The notes: a model not told the origin generated them from the letters alone. A DNA stretch of 64,000 nucleotides from an uncultured Prevotellaceae bacterium (GCA_900316285.1 ONCG01000007.1:124001-188000); one strand, 5' to 3'; positions 52,788-63,301 are shown, counted from the stretch's first letter. Program-made: numbers and translations.

Positions 52788-54056
52788 TTATCCGCCAAAG
52801 TTATCGTACATGATGCTTTCGGGCTCTACGCCGAGTGAGTCGAGCATCTGCACAACGGCATTCGACATCGGGCCGGGACCGCACATATAGTACTCTACAT
52901 CCTCGGGAGCCTCGTGGTCCTTCAGATAGGTGTTGTACATCACCTGATGCACAAAGCCCGGAGTGTACTTCACGCCAGCGGCATCGGCTGCAGGATCAGG
53001 ACGGTCGAGGGCCAGATGGAAGTGGAAGTTGGGATACTCCTTCTCAAGGCCGAGGAAGTCGTCGAGATAGAACACCTCGTTCAGGGCACGTGCACCATAG
53101 AAGTAGTGCATCTCACGATCAGTGGTATGCAAGGTCTTCGTCATGTGCATGATCTGTGCGCGCAGCGGAGCCATACCGGCACCACCACCAACCCAGATCA
53201 TCTCCTTCTTTGAGTCGAAGTGTGGGTGGAAGTCGCCGTAAGGACCACTCATGATGACCTTGTCGCCAGGCTTCAGCGAGAAGATGTAGCTGGAAGCAAT
53301 ACCGGGGTTCACCTCCATGAAGCCAGAACGGTCGGGCTTGAACGGCGGCGTAGCAATACGCACCGTCAGCATGAACACATCGCCCTCGGCAGGATAGTTG
53401 GCCATCGAGTAGGCACGGATGGTGGGTTCAGGATTCTTACACTTCAGCGGGAAGAGTCCGAACTTCTCCCATGAGGGCAGATACTCATCGCCAATCAGGC
53501 TCTTATCGAAGTCCTTATCGTAGTCGATGCAGTCGAACTGTGGAATCTTAATCTGTGCATAGGAACCCGGCAGGAAGTCCATGTGGGCTCCGGCAGGCAG
53601 CTGCACCTTGAACTCCTTGATGAACGTGGCAACGTTCTTGTTGGAAATGACGGTGCACTCATATTCTTTCACGCCGAGAATCGACTCGTCGACATGAATC
53701 TTCAGATCGCCCTTCACCTTGCACTGGCAGCCCAGACGCCAGCCAGCCTTGATTTCCTTGCGTGAGAAGTGAGGACGCTCAGAGTCGAGAATCTCTCCCC
53801 CCCCCTCGAGCACCTGCACCTTACACTGGCCGCAAGAGGCTTTTCCACCACAGGCAGAAGGCAGGAAGACACCATTCTCGTTGAGCGTCGACATGAGCGA
53901 TGCGCCCTGAGGAACATTAATGGTGCGGTCACCGTTGATCTCGATGTTAACATTTCCTGATGGTGAAAGATACTTCTTTGCAACCAAGAGGATTACTACC
54001 AGAAGGAGGATTAAAACAAGGAATACTCCTATACTGTATGAAATGAATTGTATCAT
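52788..54056 (-). CDS. nqrF: Na+-translocating NADH:quinone reductase subunit F
   Basis: A 422-residue entry subunit that takes electrons from NADH. One N-terminal membrane helix (about 4-27) anchors a 2Fe-2S ferredoxin domain with Cys in SACGGKASCGQCKVQ (about 68-82) and CQCKVKG (about 112). The FAD domain has RAYSMANYPAE, and the NADH domain has GGGAGMAPLRAQ and MCGPGPMSNAV. It is the last gene of nqrABCDEF and carries a run of nine G (53797-53805 on the plus strand as C) inside the ferredoxin domain at LEGGGE. It starts 19 bp after the nqrE stop. Confidence 0.97.
   Translation of the reverse strand: MIQFISYSIGVFLVLILLLVVILLVAKKYLSPSGNVNIEINGDRTINVPQGASLMSTLNENGVFLPSACGGKASCGQCKVQVLEGGGEILDSERPHFSRKEIKAGWRLGCQCKVKGDLKIHVDESILGVKEYECTVISNKNVATFIKEFKVQLPAGAHMDFLPGSYAQIKIPQFDCIDYDKDFDKSLIGDEYLPSWEKFGLFPLKCKNPEPTIRAYSMANYPAEGDVFMLTVRIATPPFKPDRSGFMEVNPGIASSYIFSLKPGDKVIMSGPYGDFHPHFDSKKEMIWVGGGAGMAPLRAQIMHMTKTLHTTDREMHYFYGARALNEVFYLDDFLGLEKEYPNFHFHLALDRPDPAADAAGVKYTPGFVHQVMYNTYLKDHEAPEDVEYYMCGPGPMSNAVVQMLDSLGVEPESIMYDNFGG
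53797..53805 (-). repeat. G9 homopolymer in nqrF
   Basis: Nine consecutive G on the coding strand encode part of LEGGGE. The frame is intact at this length; a gain or loss of one G would truncate NqrF near residue 90. Confidence 0.9.
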
Positions 54057-54075
54057 ATCTGTCTACCTCCTCTAT

Positions 54076-54702
54076 TTAAATGTTAAGACCACTGAAGCAC
54101 ATCATAGCCATAGCCATGAGTCCTACGGTAATAAACGTGATGCCAAGTCCCTGGAGGGGTTTCGGCACGTCGCAGTACTGCATCTTCTCGCGAATGGCAC
54201 CCAGGAGCACGATGGCCAGCGTCCAACCCAGACCAGAGCCGATGGCATAGACGATGGCATCCCACACGGAGGTGATGGCCTGCGTGTTACTCGGGTCGAG
54301 CAAGATGCGTTGCTGCATGAACAGCGAGGCACCCATGATGGCGCAGTTCACAGCGATGAGAGGCAGGAAGATACCCAGTGCCGCATAGAGCGACGGGGAA
54401 TACTTCTCGACCACCATCTCTACAAGCTGCACGATACCAGCGATAACGGCAATGAAGAGGATGAACGAAAGATAGCTCAGGTCGACACCCTCAGCAAGGC
54501 AATCGGGACCAAGCACCTTGGTTTGCAACAGATAGTCGACAGGCACGGTGACCAGCAGCACAAACGTAACAGCCATACCGAGGCCGAGAGATGTCTTCAC
54601 CGTCTTCGACACGGCCAGATAAGAGCACATGCCGAGGAAGAAGGCAAAGATCATGTTGTCGACGAATATCGAACGGAAGAATAAACTTATTGCGTGTTCC
54701 AT
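54076..54702 (-). CDS. nqrE: Na+-translocating NADH:quinone reductase subunit E
   Basis: A 208-residue inner-membrane subunit with six helices. [33 protein letters not shown] and [15 protein letters not shown] are NqrE hallmarks; each contains one of the cysteines (near residues 26 and 120) thought to coordinate an iron centre with NqrD. It starts 3 bp after the nqrD stop. Confidence 0.97.
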   Translation of the reverse strand: MEHAISLFFRSIFVDNMIFAFFLGMCSYLAVSKTVKTSLGLGMAVTFVLLVTVPVDYLLQTKVLGPDCLAEGVDLSYLSFILFIAVIAGIVQLVEMVVEKYSPSLYAALGIFLPLIAVNCAIMGASLFMQQRILLDPSNTQAITSVWDAIVYAIGSGLGWTLAIVLLGAIREKMQYCDVPKPLQGLGITFITVGLMAMAMMCFSGLNI

Positions 54703-54705
54703 AAC

Positions 54706-55329
54706 TTATTTCTCCTTATAAAAGTATGCACGATGAATCCAAATAACACAACCTACGAGGATCAGGGCCATGGCAGGCATGGTCATCATGCCATTGTTCA
54801 TGTAGCCGAAGTCGTAGCAGCCGTCGGGGATGATCTGGAAGCCGAGCAGCGAACCGCGACCAAAGAACTCGCGGAAGGCACCGACGATGACCAGAATCAT
54901 AGCGTAGCCAAGTCCGTTGCCAATACCATCGAGGAACGAAGGCCAAGGCTTGTTCTGCATGGCGAAGGCCTCAAGGCGTCCCATGAGGATACAGTTGGTG
55001 ATGATCAGTCCGACATAGACCGAGAGTTGCACGCTGACATCGTAGACAAACGCCTTCAGAATCTGAGAGACGATGGTCACAAGTGCAGCCACCACCACCA
55101 GCTGAACCACGATGCGAATGCGGTTAGGAATGGTGTTTCGCAAGAGCGAGATAATCACATTGGCAAAGGACGTAATCACGGTCACGGCCAAGCCCATGAC
55201 GATGGCGGGCTTCAGCTGGCTGGTGACGGCGAGCGCCGAACAGATACCCAGTACCTGGATAAGTATCGGGTGGTCGAGGTTCAACGGATTGGTGAGAGCC
55301 TCTTTGTTTTGTTTACTTAGTAATGCCAT
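54706..55329 (-). CDS. nqrD: Na+-translocating NADH:quinone reductase subunit D
   Basis: A 207-residue inner-membrane subunit, structurally a homologue of NqrE with six helices. Conserved blocks: PILIQVLGICSALAVTSQ with its cysteine near residue 29, and LIITNCILMGRLEAFA with the second cysteine near 112. It begins 3 bp after nqrC, in the same operon. Confidence 0.97.
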   Translation of the reverse strand: MALLSKQNKEALTNPLNLDHPILIQVLGICSALAVTSQLKPAIVMGLAVTVITSFANVIISLLRNTIPNRIRIVVQLVVVAALVTIVSQILKAFVYDVSVQLSVYVGLIITNCILMGRLEAFAMQNKPWPSFLDGIGNGLGYAMILVIVGAFREFFGRGSLLGFQIIPDGCYDFGYMNNGMMTMPAMALILVGCVIWIHRAYFYKEK

Positions 55330-55332
55330 AGT

Positions 55333-55998
55333 TTACTCCTCCTCTGCGTTAGATGGTTCGACTTTCTCGGCAGCGGCCTTCTGCATCTCCTGAACGAGAG
55401 GCTTCAGACCTTCATGAATCATGTCGTTGACACCGTTGGAAGTAAGCGTGGCGCCCGTCACACAGTCAACCTGCGTCTCAGGATCCTCCACTTTCTTCAC
55501 TACCGACAGCGCAACATCATCATTGCCGTCCTTGAACACTTTCTTACCAATGAACTTCTCCTGCCATGCCTGCGAGTCTTTGATCTCGGCACCCAGGCCA
55601 GCAGTCTCGCTCTCATGGTTGAAGTAGGCGCCATAGACGGTGGGACCGTCTTGGTCGTGAATGGCCACGAAACCACTGATGCCACCCCAGAGACCCATGC
55701 CTTTCATGGCGAAGACACAAACATCCTCGCCATCGACATTGCAAAGATAGACGGTCTGACCGTTCTCAGTTTTCTCCTCTTTCACCACTTCGGCATATTT
55801 GGCTTCAGCCTCATGGCCGTCCAATCCGCGAATGTTCAGCGAATAGAGAATCTGCTTTTTCTGGTCGAGGGCCACATTAGCATCCTGCATGGGCTTCAAT
55901 GCCTTGAAGATGAAAGCCAGCAGGAAGGCCACTACAATAACGAGTATCGAACTATATATAATAATGTACGCGTTCGAATTGGTATTCAGCTTACTCAT
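55333..55998 (-). CDS. nqrC: Na+-translocating NADH:quinone reductase subunit C
   Basis: A 221-residue subunit with one N-terminal membrane helix (AYIIIYSSILVIVVAFLLAF) and a large periplasmic domain. The covalent FMN threonine is in DCVTGATLTSNGV (about residue 180). The ATG at 55998 overlaps the nqrB stop as ATGA, which fixes the start; an upstream in-frame ATG at 56049 would lie inside nqrB. The C-terminus is acidic (EPSNAEEE). Confidence 0.96.
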   Translation of the reverse strand: MSKLNTNSNAYIIIYSSILVIVVAFLLAFIFKALKPMQDANVALDQKKQILYSLNIRGLDGHEAEAKYAEVVKEEKTENGQTVYLCNVDGEDVCVFAMKGMGLWGGISGFVAIHDQDGPTVYGAYFNHESETAGLGAEIKDSQAWQEKFIGKKVFKDGNDDVALSVVKKVEDPETQVDCVTGATLTSNGVNDMIHEGLKPLVQEMQKAAAEKVEPSNAEEE

Positions 55999-57155
55999 TT
56001 GGTACCTCCTCTCTTCATACGTTTCGAAATATTGCGTGCAACGATGCAATGGTCGATGAGCGGTGCAACCATGTTACCAAAGAAGATGGCGAGCATCATG
56101 CCTTCGGGATAGCCGGGGTTCATCACGCGAATGATGACGGCCAGTGCACCGATCAGGAATCCATAGATGTACTTACCTGTTTCTGTACGGGCAGAGGTGA
56201 CAGGGTCGGTAGCCATGAAGACGGCACCGAAGCAGAAGCCACCCAGAACGAGGTGCTCATACCAGGCGATGGGTGTCATGCCCAGCTGCTCGAACAGGCA
56301 GGCCATCAAGCCACCACCCACGAAGACGCTCAGCATGGTCTTCCACGAAGCAATGCCCATCCACAGCAGGATGACAGCACCAATGGCAATGGCGATGACG
56401 CTGGTTTCACCGATGGAACCCGGAATGAAACCGAGAATCATGTCGGAGAGCGACGATGTGACATCGGCACCCTGACCAATCTGGCCCAGCGGTGTAGCTG
56501 CTGTATAGCCATCAGGCAGCGTGTTGCCAAGACCGAAGATGCTGTTCTGAGCCACCCAGATGGTGTCGCCCGTCATCTTCGAAGGATAGGAGAAGAACAA
56601 GAACATACGTGCGGCGATGGCCACATTGAAGATGTTCATGCCCGTTCCACCGAAGATTTCCTTAGCAAAGATCACGGCAAAGGCGCAAGCCAAAGCCAGC
56701 ATCCACAGCGGACAGCCAATCGGCAGGATAAGCGGGATGATGATACCGCTGACGAGATAGCCTTCCTGAATCTCCTCGCCCTTCCACTGAGCCCAGATGA
56801 ACTCAATGCCCAGACCTACGATGTAGCTCACGAGAATCTTTGGCAACACAGCCAAGAAACCATAGCAGAAGATTTCAAGGAACGATGCCGAGGCCAGTGT
56901 GCCTGCGGCCAGATAGTTCTGATAGCCCACGTTGTACATGCCGAAGAGCATGGCCGGCATCAATGCGATGACCACCATCGACATAATGCGCTTCGAGTCA
57001 ATGGCATCGTGGATGTGAGCACCACTCTTCGCCGTTGTATTGGGCACGAAGAGGAATGTCTCGAAACCATCGAAGACACTTCTGAAGGCATGCAGCTTGC
57101 CACCTTCCTCGAAGTTGGGCTTTATCTGATTGAGATATTTTCTTAATGCATTCAT
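55995..57155 (-). CDS. nqrB: Na+-translocating NADH:quinone reductase subunit B
   Basis: A 386-residue core membrane subunit with about ten helices; it forms the ion path and binds riboflavin and a covalent FMN. The FMN threonine is expected in DGYTAATPLGQ (about 223). Other hallmarks are HDAIDSKRIMSMVVIALMPA near the N-terminus and GGFCFGAVFMATDPVTSARTE near 320. It starts 39 bp after nqrA; the gap holds short GACGATTTACG repeats. Confidence 0.97.
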   Translation of the reverse strand: MNALRKYLNQIKPNFEEGGKLHAFRSVFDGFETFLFVPNTTAKSGAHIHDAIDSKRIMSMVVIALMPAMLFGMYNVGYQNYLAAGTLASASFLEIFCYGFLAVLPKILVSYIVGLGIEFIWAQWKGEEIQEGYLVSGIIIPLILPIGCPLWMLALACAFAVIFAKEIFGGTGMNIFNVAIAARMFLFFSYPSKMTGDTIWVAQNSIFGLGNTLPDGYTAATPLGQIGQGADVTSSLSDMILGFIPGSIGETSVIAIAIGAVILLWMGIASWKTMLSVFVGGGLMACLFEQLGMTPIAWYEHLVLGGFCFGAVFMATDPVTSARTETGKYIYGFLIGALAVIIRVMNPGYPEGMMLAIFFGNMVAPLIDHCIVARNISKRMKRGGTK

Positions 57156-57194
57156 AAGGATATTTACGATTTACGGATTGACGATTTACGATTT

Positions 57195-58544
57195 TTACGC
57201 ATTCTCCTTGCGCAGCAGGTTCAAGCCTTCGCGCACAATCTTCTGGAGTTCCAACTTCGAAGAGTCAACAAACTCTGCCACAGCAAAGTCCTCGGGACTC
57301 ACCTCGTAGATACCCAGCTGCTCCTGACGGTCGATGTCGCCTGTGATGATGGCCTTGATGAGATACTCACCAAAGATGTCCATAGGCAACACGCTATCGT
57401 ACTCACCACTCATAATCATGTGGCGCTCACCACCTTTCACACGGGCATCCAGACGATACTTCTTGCCAGGGAAAAGCCAAGAGAAGTAGCTGCGGTTGAC
57501 AGAGAAGTCCTTGGTGCGAGGCATGATCCAACCAAGCATTTCGTCGTTGTCGTCGCCTTCTGGAATAGCACACACCTCGCTCGTGTGGGCTCCCAGATAG
57601 CCATCCAGCGAGTCCTTGCGCCCAGTGAGCGGGTTTCCATTGATAATACGCACATGGTCCTGCTTGTTCAGACGGCCATCAAGGATGTCCTTCAGCGGAG
57701 TTCCCACCAACACATCGGCATAAGCAGGATTGCTCACCTCGCTACCAGCAATAGCAACCGTACGGGTCAGGTCTACATGTCCCGTGAGGAACAGACGGCC
57801 GAAGAAGATTACTGCCGTGGGATCGACAGTCCAAACCACCTCACCCTTGTTGACCGGGTCGATATGGTTCACCTGCACACCGACATTACCTGTCGGACAG
57901 CGACCATCGAAGATGTTCACGTCAACATCCTTTGCCTTGTGAAGCACCTCGTTCACCTGAAGCAGACCAATGCCCAGATACGTCTTGGCCATTTTCGACA
58001 GAGCCGTCAGGCCAGCCTGGAAAGCCTCCTCGTTGCCTTGCAGCTCATACTCGAACTTTCCTGCCAGAGGCATGTCGCGAAGTGCGGAGACGAAGATGGC
58101 CTTCGGAGTCGTCGTGGGATTAGTGGCAACTGCATAGGGCAACTGGTTGATGTAGCCAAACAAGCCTGCCTCAAGCAACGCCTGCTTTACCTCATCGCCA
58201 GAAAGCGCCGACACATCTTTTTTGCCAAATTCTGCATACTCTTGCTCTGCATCGGCCTTCACCTTCACACAGAGCACCTTGCGTCTGTCGCCGCGAACCA
58301 CCTCAGTCACTTCACCACTTACAGGAGAGGCAAAGCGCACGTCGGGGCAATTCTTGTCGACAAACAAAGGTTCGCCGGCTTTGACACGGTCGCCTTCACG
58401 CACCACCACTTTGGGAACGACACCAGTGAAATCGTCGGGCTGAAGAGCATACTCCTTCGCCTTCCCGATTTCCACTTTTGTCTCAATGGCAGCACCCTCC
58501 AGCTTGATGTCTAAGCCTTTGCGTAACTTAATTAAATTTGCCAT
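57195..58544 (-). CDS. nqrA: Na+-translocating NADH:quinone reductase subunit A
   Basis: A 449-residue cytoplasmic-side subunit that takes part in quinone binding. The N-terminal lipoyl-like half (DDFTGVVPKVVVREGDRVKAG and VSGEVTEVVRGDRRKV) is an NqrA/RnfC-type barrel. Further blocks are RCPTGNVGVQVNHIDPV and the FFGRLFLTGHVDLTRTVAIAG region. It is the first gene of nqrABCDEF, which couples NADH oxidation to Na+ export. It is divergent from tamB. Confidence 0.97.
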   Translation of the reverse strand: MANLIKLRKGLDIKLEGAAIETKVEIGKAKEYALQPDDFTGVVPKVVVREGDRVKAGEPLFVDKNCPDVRFASPVSGEVTEVVRGDRRKVLCVKVKADAEQEYAEFGKKDVSALSGDEVKQALLEAGLFGYINQLPYAVATNPTTTPKAIFVSALRDMPLAGKFEYELQGNEEAFQAGLTALSKMAKTYLGIGLLQVNEVLHKAKDVDVNIFDGRCPTGNVGVQVNHIDPVNKGEVVWTVDPTAVIFFGRLFLTGHVDLTRTVAIAGSEVSNPAYADVLVGTPLKDILDGRLNKQDHVRIINGNPLTGRKDSLDGYLGAHTSEVCAIPEGDDNDEMLGWIMPRTKDFSVNRSYFSWLFPGKKYRLDARVKGGERHMIMSGEYDSVLPMDIFGEYLIKAIITGDIDRQEQLGIYEVSPEDFAVAEFVDSSKLELQKIVREGLNLLRKENA

Positions 58545-58593
58545 AATTACAAAAAACTTATTTATTTAAGATTATAATCTCTAAAAAACGTTG

Positions 58594-58601
58594 CAAATAT
58601 A
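58594..58601 (-). promoter_or_regulatory. -7 promoter element of the nqr operon
   Basis: TATATTTG then C on the minus strand, 50 bp upstream of the nqrA ATG. Confidence 0.65.
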
Positions 58602-58665
58602 AAAAAAAAACGGGAGATAACGAACAAAAAACTCACTTTTATTTCGACTTCACACATTTTTCATG

Positions 58666-58673
58666 TAAATTTG
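58666..58673 (+). promoter_or_regulatory. -7 promoter element of tamB
   Basis: TAAATTTG then C. The expected transcription start is at about 58680, two bases before the TTG start codon, so the mRNA would be nearly leaderless. Confidence 0.55.
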
Positions 58674-58681
58674 CAGCTGAA

Positions 58682-61600
58682 TTGAAGAAAACAAGAAGAA
58701 TAATCAGTGGAGTGATATGGACTATCGTAGGTCTATATGCACTTATCGTCATACTGTTGCAAGTGCCTGCAGTACAGAAGTCCATTGGTCGGGCGGTAGC
58801 TGGTGCGCTGTCTGACAAACTGGGTACAGAGGTCAGCGTAGGACGAGTGAATCTTGGATTCCTCAACAGAATCATCATCGACGATGTGCACTTGCAAGAC
58901 CAGAGCCAGCGCCCTATGCTCTCTGCCGCTCGCCTCTCGGCCAAGTTCGAAGTGCTGCCACTCACGAAAGGCCGCATCGTCATCACTTCTGCCCAGTTGT
59001 TCGGTCTTCATGCCTCATTGCTGCAAGAAACCCCACAGGGAAAACCCAACTTCCAGTTTGTCCTCGATTCGCTGGCATCGAAGGACACCACCAGCCATAC
59101 CCCACTCGACCTGAAAATCAATTCGCTCGTAATCCGTCGCGGAACTGTTGCCTACGACAAGCTCTTCAAGGCACCCCAGCCAGGAAAGTTCTCTCCCGAC
59201 CACATCCGAGCCACCGACATCAGCGCTCACATCATGCTGAATGCCCTTCAGGACGACTCGTTGAACCTCAACGTAAAACGCATGTCGATGAAAGAGGCTT
59301 CGGGACTCAACGTCAAGAACCTGAAGCTGAAACTCGTTGCAAACCGCCAGCAAGCCGATTTGCAGGAGTTCTTCATGGAGCTGCCCCACTCGTTGTTGGA
59401 AATTGATCACGTCAATGCTACTTACCGGCACGAAAACGGCAAGTTCATGCCAGCCACGCTTCAATACGAATGCGCCATTCCAAAGGTTGCCATCACCTTG
59501 TCCGACCTGAAGGCTCTCGTGCCTGCTTTCGACAAGAATAACAACACCATCAACTTTTCATCGAAAATCGACGGCACCAGTACAAGCGTCCATGTGGGCG
59601 AGCTGAATGTGTCTTCACCTGAAGGCACCGTGAAGCTACAAGCCGACGGCTCTTTCAGCGACTGGGGGGCTCATCCACGGTGGAATGCGAACGTCAGGGA
59701 GTTGTTCCTCAACAGCGAGGGCATCAAGTTCCTGGCTTCCAACCTGCAAAAATCCGTCCAGATTCCAGAAGAGGTGACACGCCTGGGCGACATTGCCTTC
59801 GTGGGCACGCTAGGCGGCGTCGACAAAAACCTTGCCGTGAAGGGTCAACTCGAAACCGATGCCGGCAATGCACAGGTGGCAGTAGGCCTGAATGGACGGC
59901 AGTTCACGGGACACATCGCCACCAATGGCATCAACCTTCAGCGCATCCTCGAGAACAACCATCTGGGGTTTATCGAAACCGATATCGACCTCGATGGACA
60001 ACTGGCCTCTGGCAATCAGCCACCTTCCATCAAGGCAAAAGGCATGGTGAAGCGGTTCGACTACAACGGCTACACTTACAACAATATCAATATTGACGGC
60101 TCTCTATCGGGCAACGTATATCAGGGCATGCTCGACGTCGATGACCCGAACATCTCGGCGATGCTCAACGGAAGCTTCAGTGCCAAGACTTCTTTGCCAG
60201 AAGCCGATTTGGTAGTGAACGTCAGGCACTTGAAACCGGCAGCCCTGCACCTCACCGACCAATGGAACGACAAGGTGTTGGGATTCAGTCTCTCTGCCAA
60301 TGTGAACGGTCGAAATTTGAACACTCTGAACGGACGTGCCGAGGTGAACAGCTTCTCGATTGCTGACAAAGACAACTCCTTTGAAATCAATAACTTCACT
60401 ATCGACACCGAAAGTAAAGGTTCAAATCAGGAATTAATACTCGACAGCGACTTCGGACACCTGGAACTGAGCGGGCGCTATGATATAAAAACACTGGCCC
60501 AGAGCCTTACCAATCATCTGGCGAAACGCATCCCCACGCTACCAGGATTCAACAAGGGCATAAAGGCCACCAACAACGAAGTAACTGTCAAAGCAAACAT
60601 CAAAGACGGCAGATGGCTTCAGGAGTTCTTCAACATCCCACTGACACTCCACGAACCCTTGATCCTCGACGGCTATCTTGACGATGCCAACGAGCAACTC
60701 GACCTTCATGCCACACTGCCCAACTTTACCTACGACGACAGCAACTACAAGGATGCGGTCATCAACATCAGCACGCCAGCTGACAAACTGAAGGCACACG
60801 CCACCATCACCCGTCTGGCCGAAAACGGTCACACCCTCTCGCTGGAACTCGATGCCGATGCAGCCAACAACCACCTGGCCACCTCGCTCTTCTTCGACAA
60901 CCAAGCTAAGCAGGTCATCAAAGGGCAACTGAATGCCGACACGCAGTTCTTCACCACTAGCGACAACCGCGATGCTGCCCACGTCGACATCCACACTTCC
61001 GAAATCTCCATCAACGACACCATCTGGCATGTGGAGCCCGGCAACATTGTCTATAGCAAAAACGACCTAACAGTCGACCATTTGGCCGTGAAGCATGAGA
61101 ATCAACACATTATCATCGACGGACGTGCCACCAAGGAAGCTACCGACACACTGTTTGCCGAACTGAAGGATATCGACGTGAAATATATCCTCGACCTCGT
61201 GAATTTCCATTCCGTGGAGTTCAGCGGACGGGCCACAGGCCTCGCTCATCTCACTCAGGCATTCGACACTCCTGAGGCTGCCACTCAGCTACGCGTCGAC
61301 GACTTCAGGTTCCAGAACGGACGTATGGGTGTTCTCACGGCCAATGCACGACTGAACAACGAGATGAAGCAAATCGACATCCATGCTATTGCCAACGACA
61401 ATCTGTTCAGCCTGGAGTCCATGCAGCCGGCATTCCCACTCGAAAGCCAAAGCACCGATGAACGGCCATTCTCTTACATCAACATCAATGGCTATGTGTC
61501 GCCACAACGCAACGACATAGAACTCTTCATCGACCCCCACCATGCAAGAGGCGAGTTCCTTGAGTCGTTCTGCGGCAGCTTTATGAGAAATGTAAACATC

Positions 61601-63256
61601 GGCATCGATGGTAATCTGCGACTCTACGGACTGCTCAGCGCCATCAACCTCACGGGCACAGCCGTTGCCAATGGCACACTGGGTATCATTCCTCTCAACA
61701 CCACCTACACCCTTCGCAACGACACCATCCAGCTCATCCCCAACGAAATCATCTTTGCCAACGACACCATCTACGACAATCGCGAGCACATCGGAATCGT
61801 CACCGGTGCCCTCCACCATCAGAATCTCAAAAACCTTACCTACGACATTGGCGTCGAGGCACAAGACCTATTGGCCTTCGATGTACGAGAGTTTGGCGAC
61901 GACACCTTCTGTGGAACTGTCTATGGAACGGGTAACTGTATGATTCGCGGACGTAGCGGAGAGGTGACCTTTGATATCGACGTAACACCCGACAAGGGCT
62001 CTGAGATACGCTACAATGCCGCTAGCCCCGATGCCATCAGCAACAGCGAGTTCATTACCTGGCACGACCGCGATGCCCTCACCACTTCTAGTCCCCTCCC
62101 ATCCGCAGACGACGGAAGAAGCAAGAATTCAGAACGAGACAACAAGCTTAGAGACATACCTACCGACGTACGTCTTAACTTCAACATCAACGCTACACCC
62201 AGTGCCACGCTAAAGGTCATCATGGACCAGCAGTCGGGCGACTACATTGCCCTCAACGGCAATGGTTCCATACGTGCCACCTATTATAATAAGGGGAGCT
62301 TCGATATGTTTGGCAACTACAACGTCGACCACGGCATCTACAAGCTCACCATCCAGAACGTCATCAAGAAAGACTTCCAGTTCCAGGAGGGCAGTACCAT
62401 TGCATTTGGTGGTGACCCATACAATGCCGCACTCAACCTCAAGGCGCAGTATACCGTTGCAGGCGTTCCCCTTTCCGACTTGAACATCGGACGGTCGTTT
62501 ACAAGCAATAACATTCGTGTTAACTGCCTGATGAACATCATGGGCACACCTGGACAACCTCGTGTGGAGTTTGATCTCGACATGCCAACCGTGGGCACCG
62601 ATGCGAAGCAGATGATTTTCAGCCTCATCAACTCCGAAGAGGAAATGAACCAGCAAGTACTCTACCTATTGGCCGTGGGACGTTTCTATAACCAGAGCAC
62701 CAACAATGCCAGCGAGGGAGCAGCACAGCAGAGCCAGACATCGCTGGCTATGCAAAGTCTGCTCAGCGGCACCATCTCCCAGCAAATCAACAGCGTCCTT
62801 TCTTCGGTGGTGAAGAACCAGAATTGGAACTTCGGAGCCAATATCTCAACTGGTGACCAAGGCTTCTACAATGCTGAGTATGAAGGACTTCTGAGCGGCC
62901 GACTGCTCAACAACCGGTTGCTCATCAATGGTGAGTTTGGCTATCGTGATAACCCCAATGCCACCAGTTCTTTCATCAGCGACTTCGACATTCGCTACTT
63001 GCTCCTGCCAAACGGAAACCTCTCCATCAAGGTATACAACCAAACCAACGACCGATACTTCACCCGCAACTCGCTCAACACCCAAGGTATCGGCCTGCTC
63101 ATGAAGAAAGACTTCAGCAATCTGAGCGGCCTCTTCAACCTGAAGAAGAACACCGCCATTGCTCCCGCTAACACCATGAAGACGAGCAAGATAGCACCCG
63201 AAATGCCGTCAGAAAACAACAAAACTGCCGAAAAAGTAGAAAATAACGACAAATAA
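58682..63256 (+). CDS. tamB: TamB-family translocation/assembly protein
   Basis: A 1524-residue AsmA/TamB-like protein that spans the periplasm. One N-terminal membrane helix (IISGVIWTIVGLYALIVILL, about 7-26) is followed by a long beta-taco body of repeating short strands and a C-terminal TamB/DUF490 domain (about 1060-1470), with VRLNFNINATPSATLKVIMD, GSFDMFGNYNVDHGIYKLT and LNIGRSF. In this family it helps insert outer-membrane proteins or moves phospholipids to the outer membrane. The tail after residue ~1490 is polar. The start is TTG at 58682, directly before KKTRRIISG. No tamA/bamA gene is in the window. Confidence 0.92.
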   Translation: MKKTRRIISGVIWTIVGLYALIVILLQVPAVQKSIGRAVAGALSDKLGTEVSVGRVNLGFLNRIIIDDVHLQDQSQRPMLSAARLSAKFEVLPLTKGRIVITSAQLFGLHASLLQETPQGKPNFQFVLDSLASKDTTSHTPLDLKINSLVIRRGTVAYDKLFKAPQPGKFSPDHIRATDISAHIMLNALQDDSLNLNVKRMSMKEASGLNVKNLKLKLVANRQQADLQEFFMELPHSLLEIDHVNATYRHENGKFMPATLQYECAIPKVAITLSDLKALVPAFDKNNNTINFSSKIDGTSTSVHVGELNVSSPEGTVKLQADGSFSDWGAHPRWNANVRELFLNSEGIKFLASNLQKSVQIPEEVTRLGDIAFVGTLGGVDKNLAVKGQLETDAGNAQVAVGLNGRQFTGHIATNGINLQRILENNHLGFIETDIDLDGQLASGNQPPSIKAKGMVKRFDYNGYTYNNINIDGSLSGNVYQGMLDVDDPNISAMLNGSFSAKTSLPEADLVVNVRHLKPAALHLTDQWNDKVLGFSLSANVNGRNLNTLNGRAEVNSFSIADKDNSFEINNFTIDTESKGSNQELILDSDFGHLELSGRYDIKTLAQSLTNHLAKRIPTLPGFNKGIKATNNEVTVKANIKDGRWLQEFFNIPLTLHEPLILDGYLDDANEQLDLHATLPNFTYDDSNYKDAVINISTPADKLKAHATITRLAENGHTLSLELDADAANNHLATSLFFDNQAKQVIKGQLNADTQFFTTSDNRDAAHVDIHTSEISINDTIWHVEPGNIVYSKNDLTVDHLAVKHENQHIIIDGRATKEATDTLFAELKDIDVKYILDLVNFHSVEFSGRATGLAHLTQAFDTPEAATQLRVDDFRFQNGRMGVLTANARLNNEMKQIDIHAIANDNLFSLESMQPAFPLESQSTDERPFSYININGYVSPQRNDIELFIDPHHARGEFLESFCGSFMRNVNIGIDGNLRLYGLLSAINLTGTAVANGTLGIIPLNTTYTLRNDTIQLIPNEIIFANDTIYDNREHIGIVTGALHHQNLKNLTYDIGVEAQDLLAFDVREFGDDTFCGTVYGTGNCMIRGRSGEVTFDIDVTPDKGSEIRYNAASPDAISNSEFITWHDRDALTTSSPLPSADDGRSKNSERDNKLRDIPTDVRLNFNINATPSATLKVIMDQQSGDYIALNGNGSIRATYYNKGSFDMFGNYNVDHGIYKLTIQNVIKKDFQFQEGSTIAFGGDPYNAALNLKAQYTVAGVPLSDLNIGRSFTSNNIRVNCLMNIMGTPGQPRVEFDLDMPTVGTDAKQMIFSLINSEEEMNQQVLYLLAVGRFYNQSTNNASEGAAQQSQTSLAMQSLLSGTISQQINSVLSSVVKNQNWNFGANISTGDQGFYNAEYEGLLSGRLLNNRLLINGEFGYRDNPNATSSFISDFDIRYLLLPNGNLSIKVYNQTNDRYFTRNSLNTQGIGLLMKKDFSNLSGLFNLKKNTAIAPANTMKTSKIAPEMPSENNKTAEKVENNDK

Positions 63257-63301
63257 TGTCACTTTTCTGTCGATTTCTTCTTGTGTGTCAATTATTTTTA
63301 G

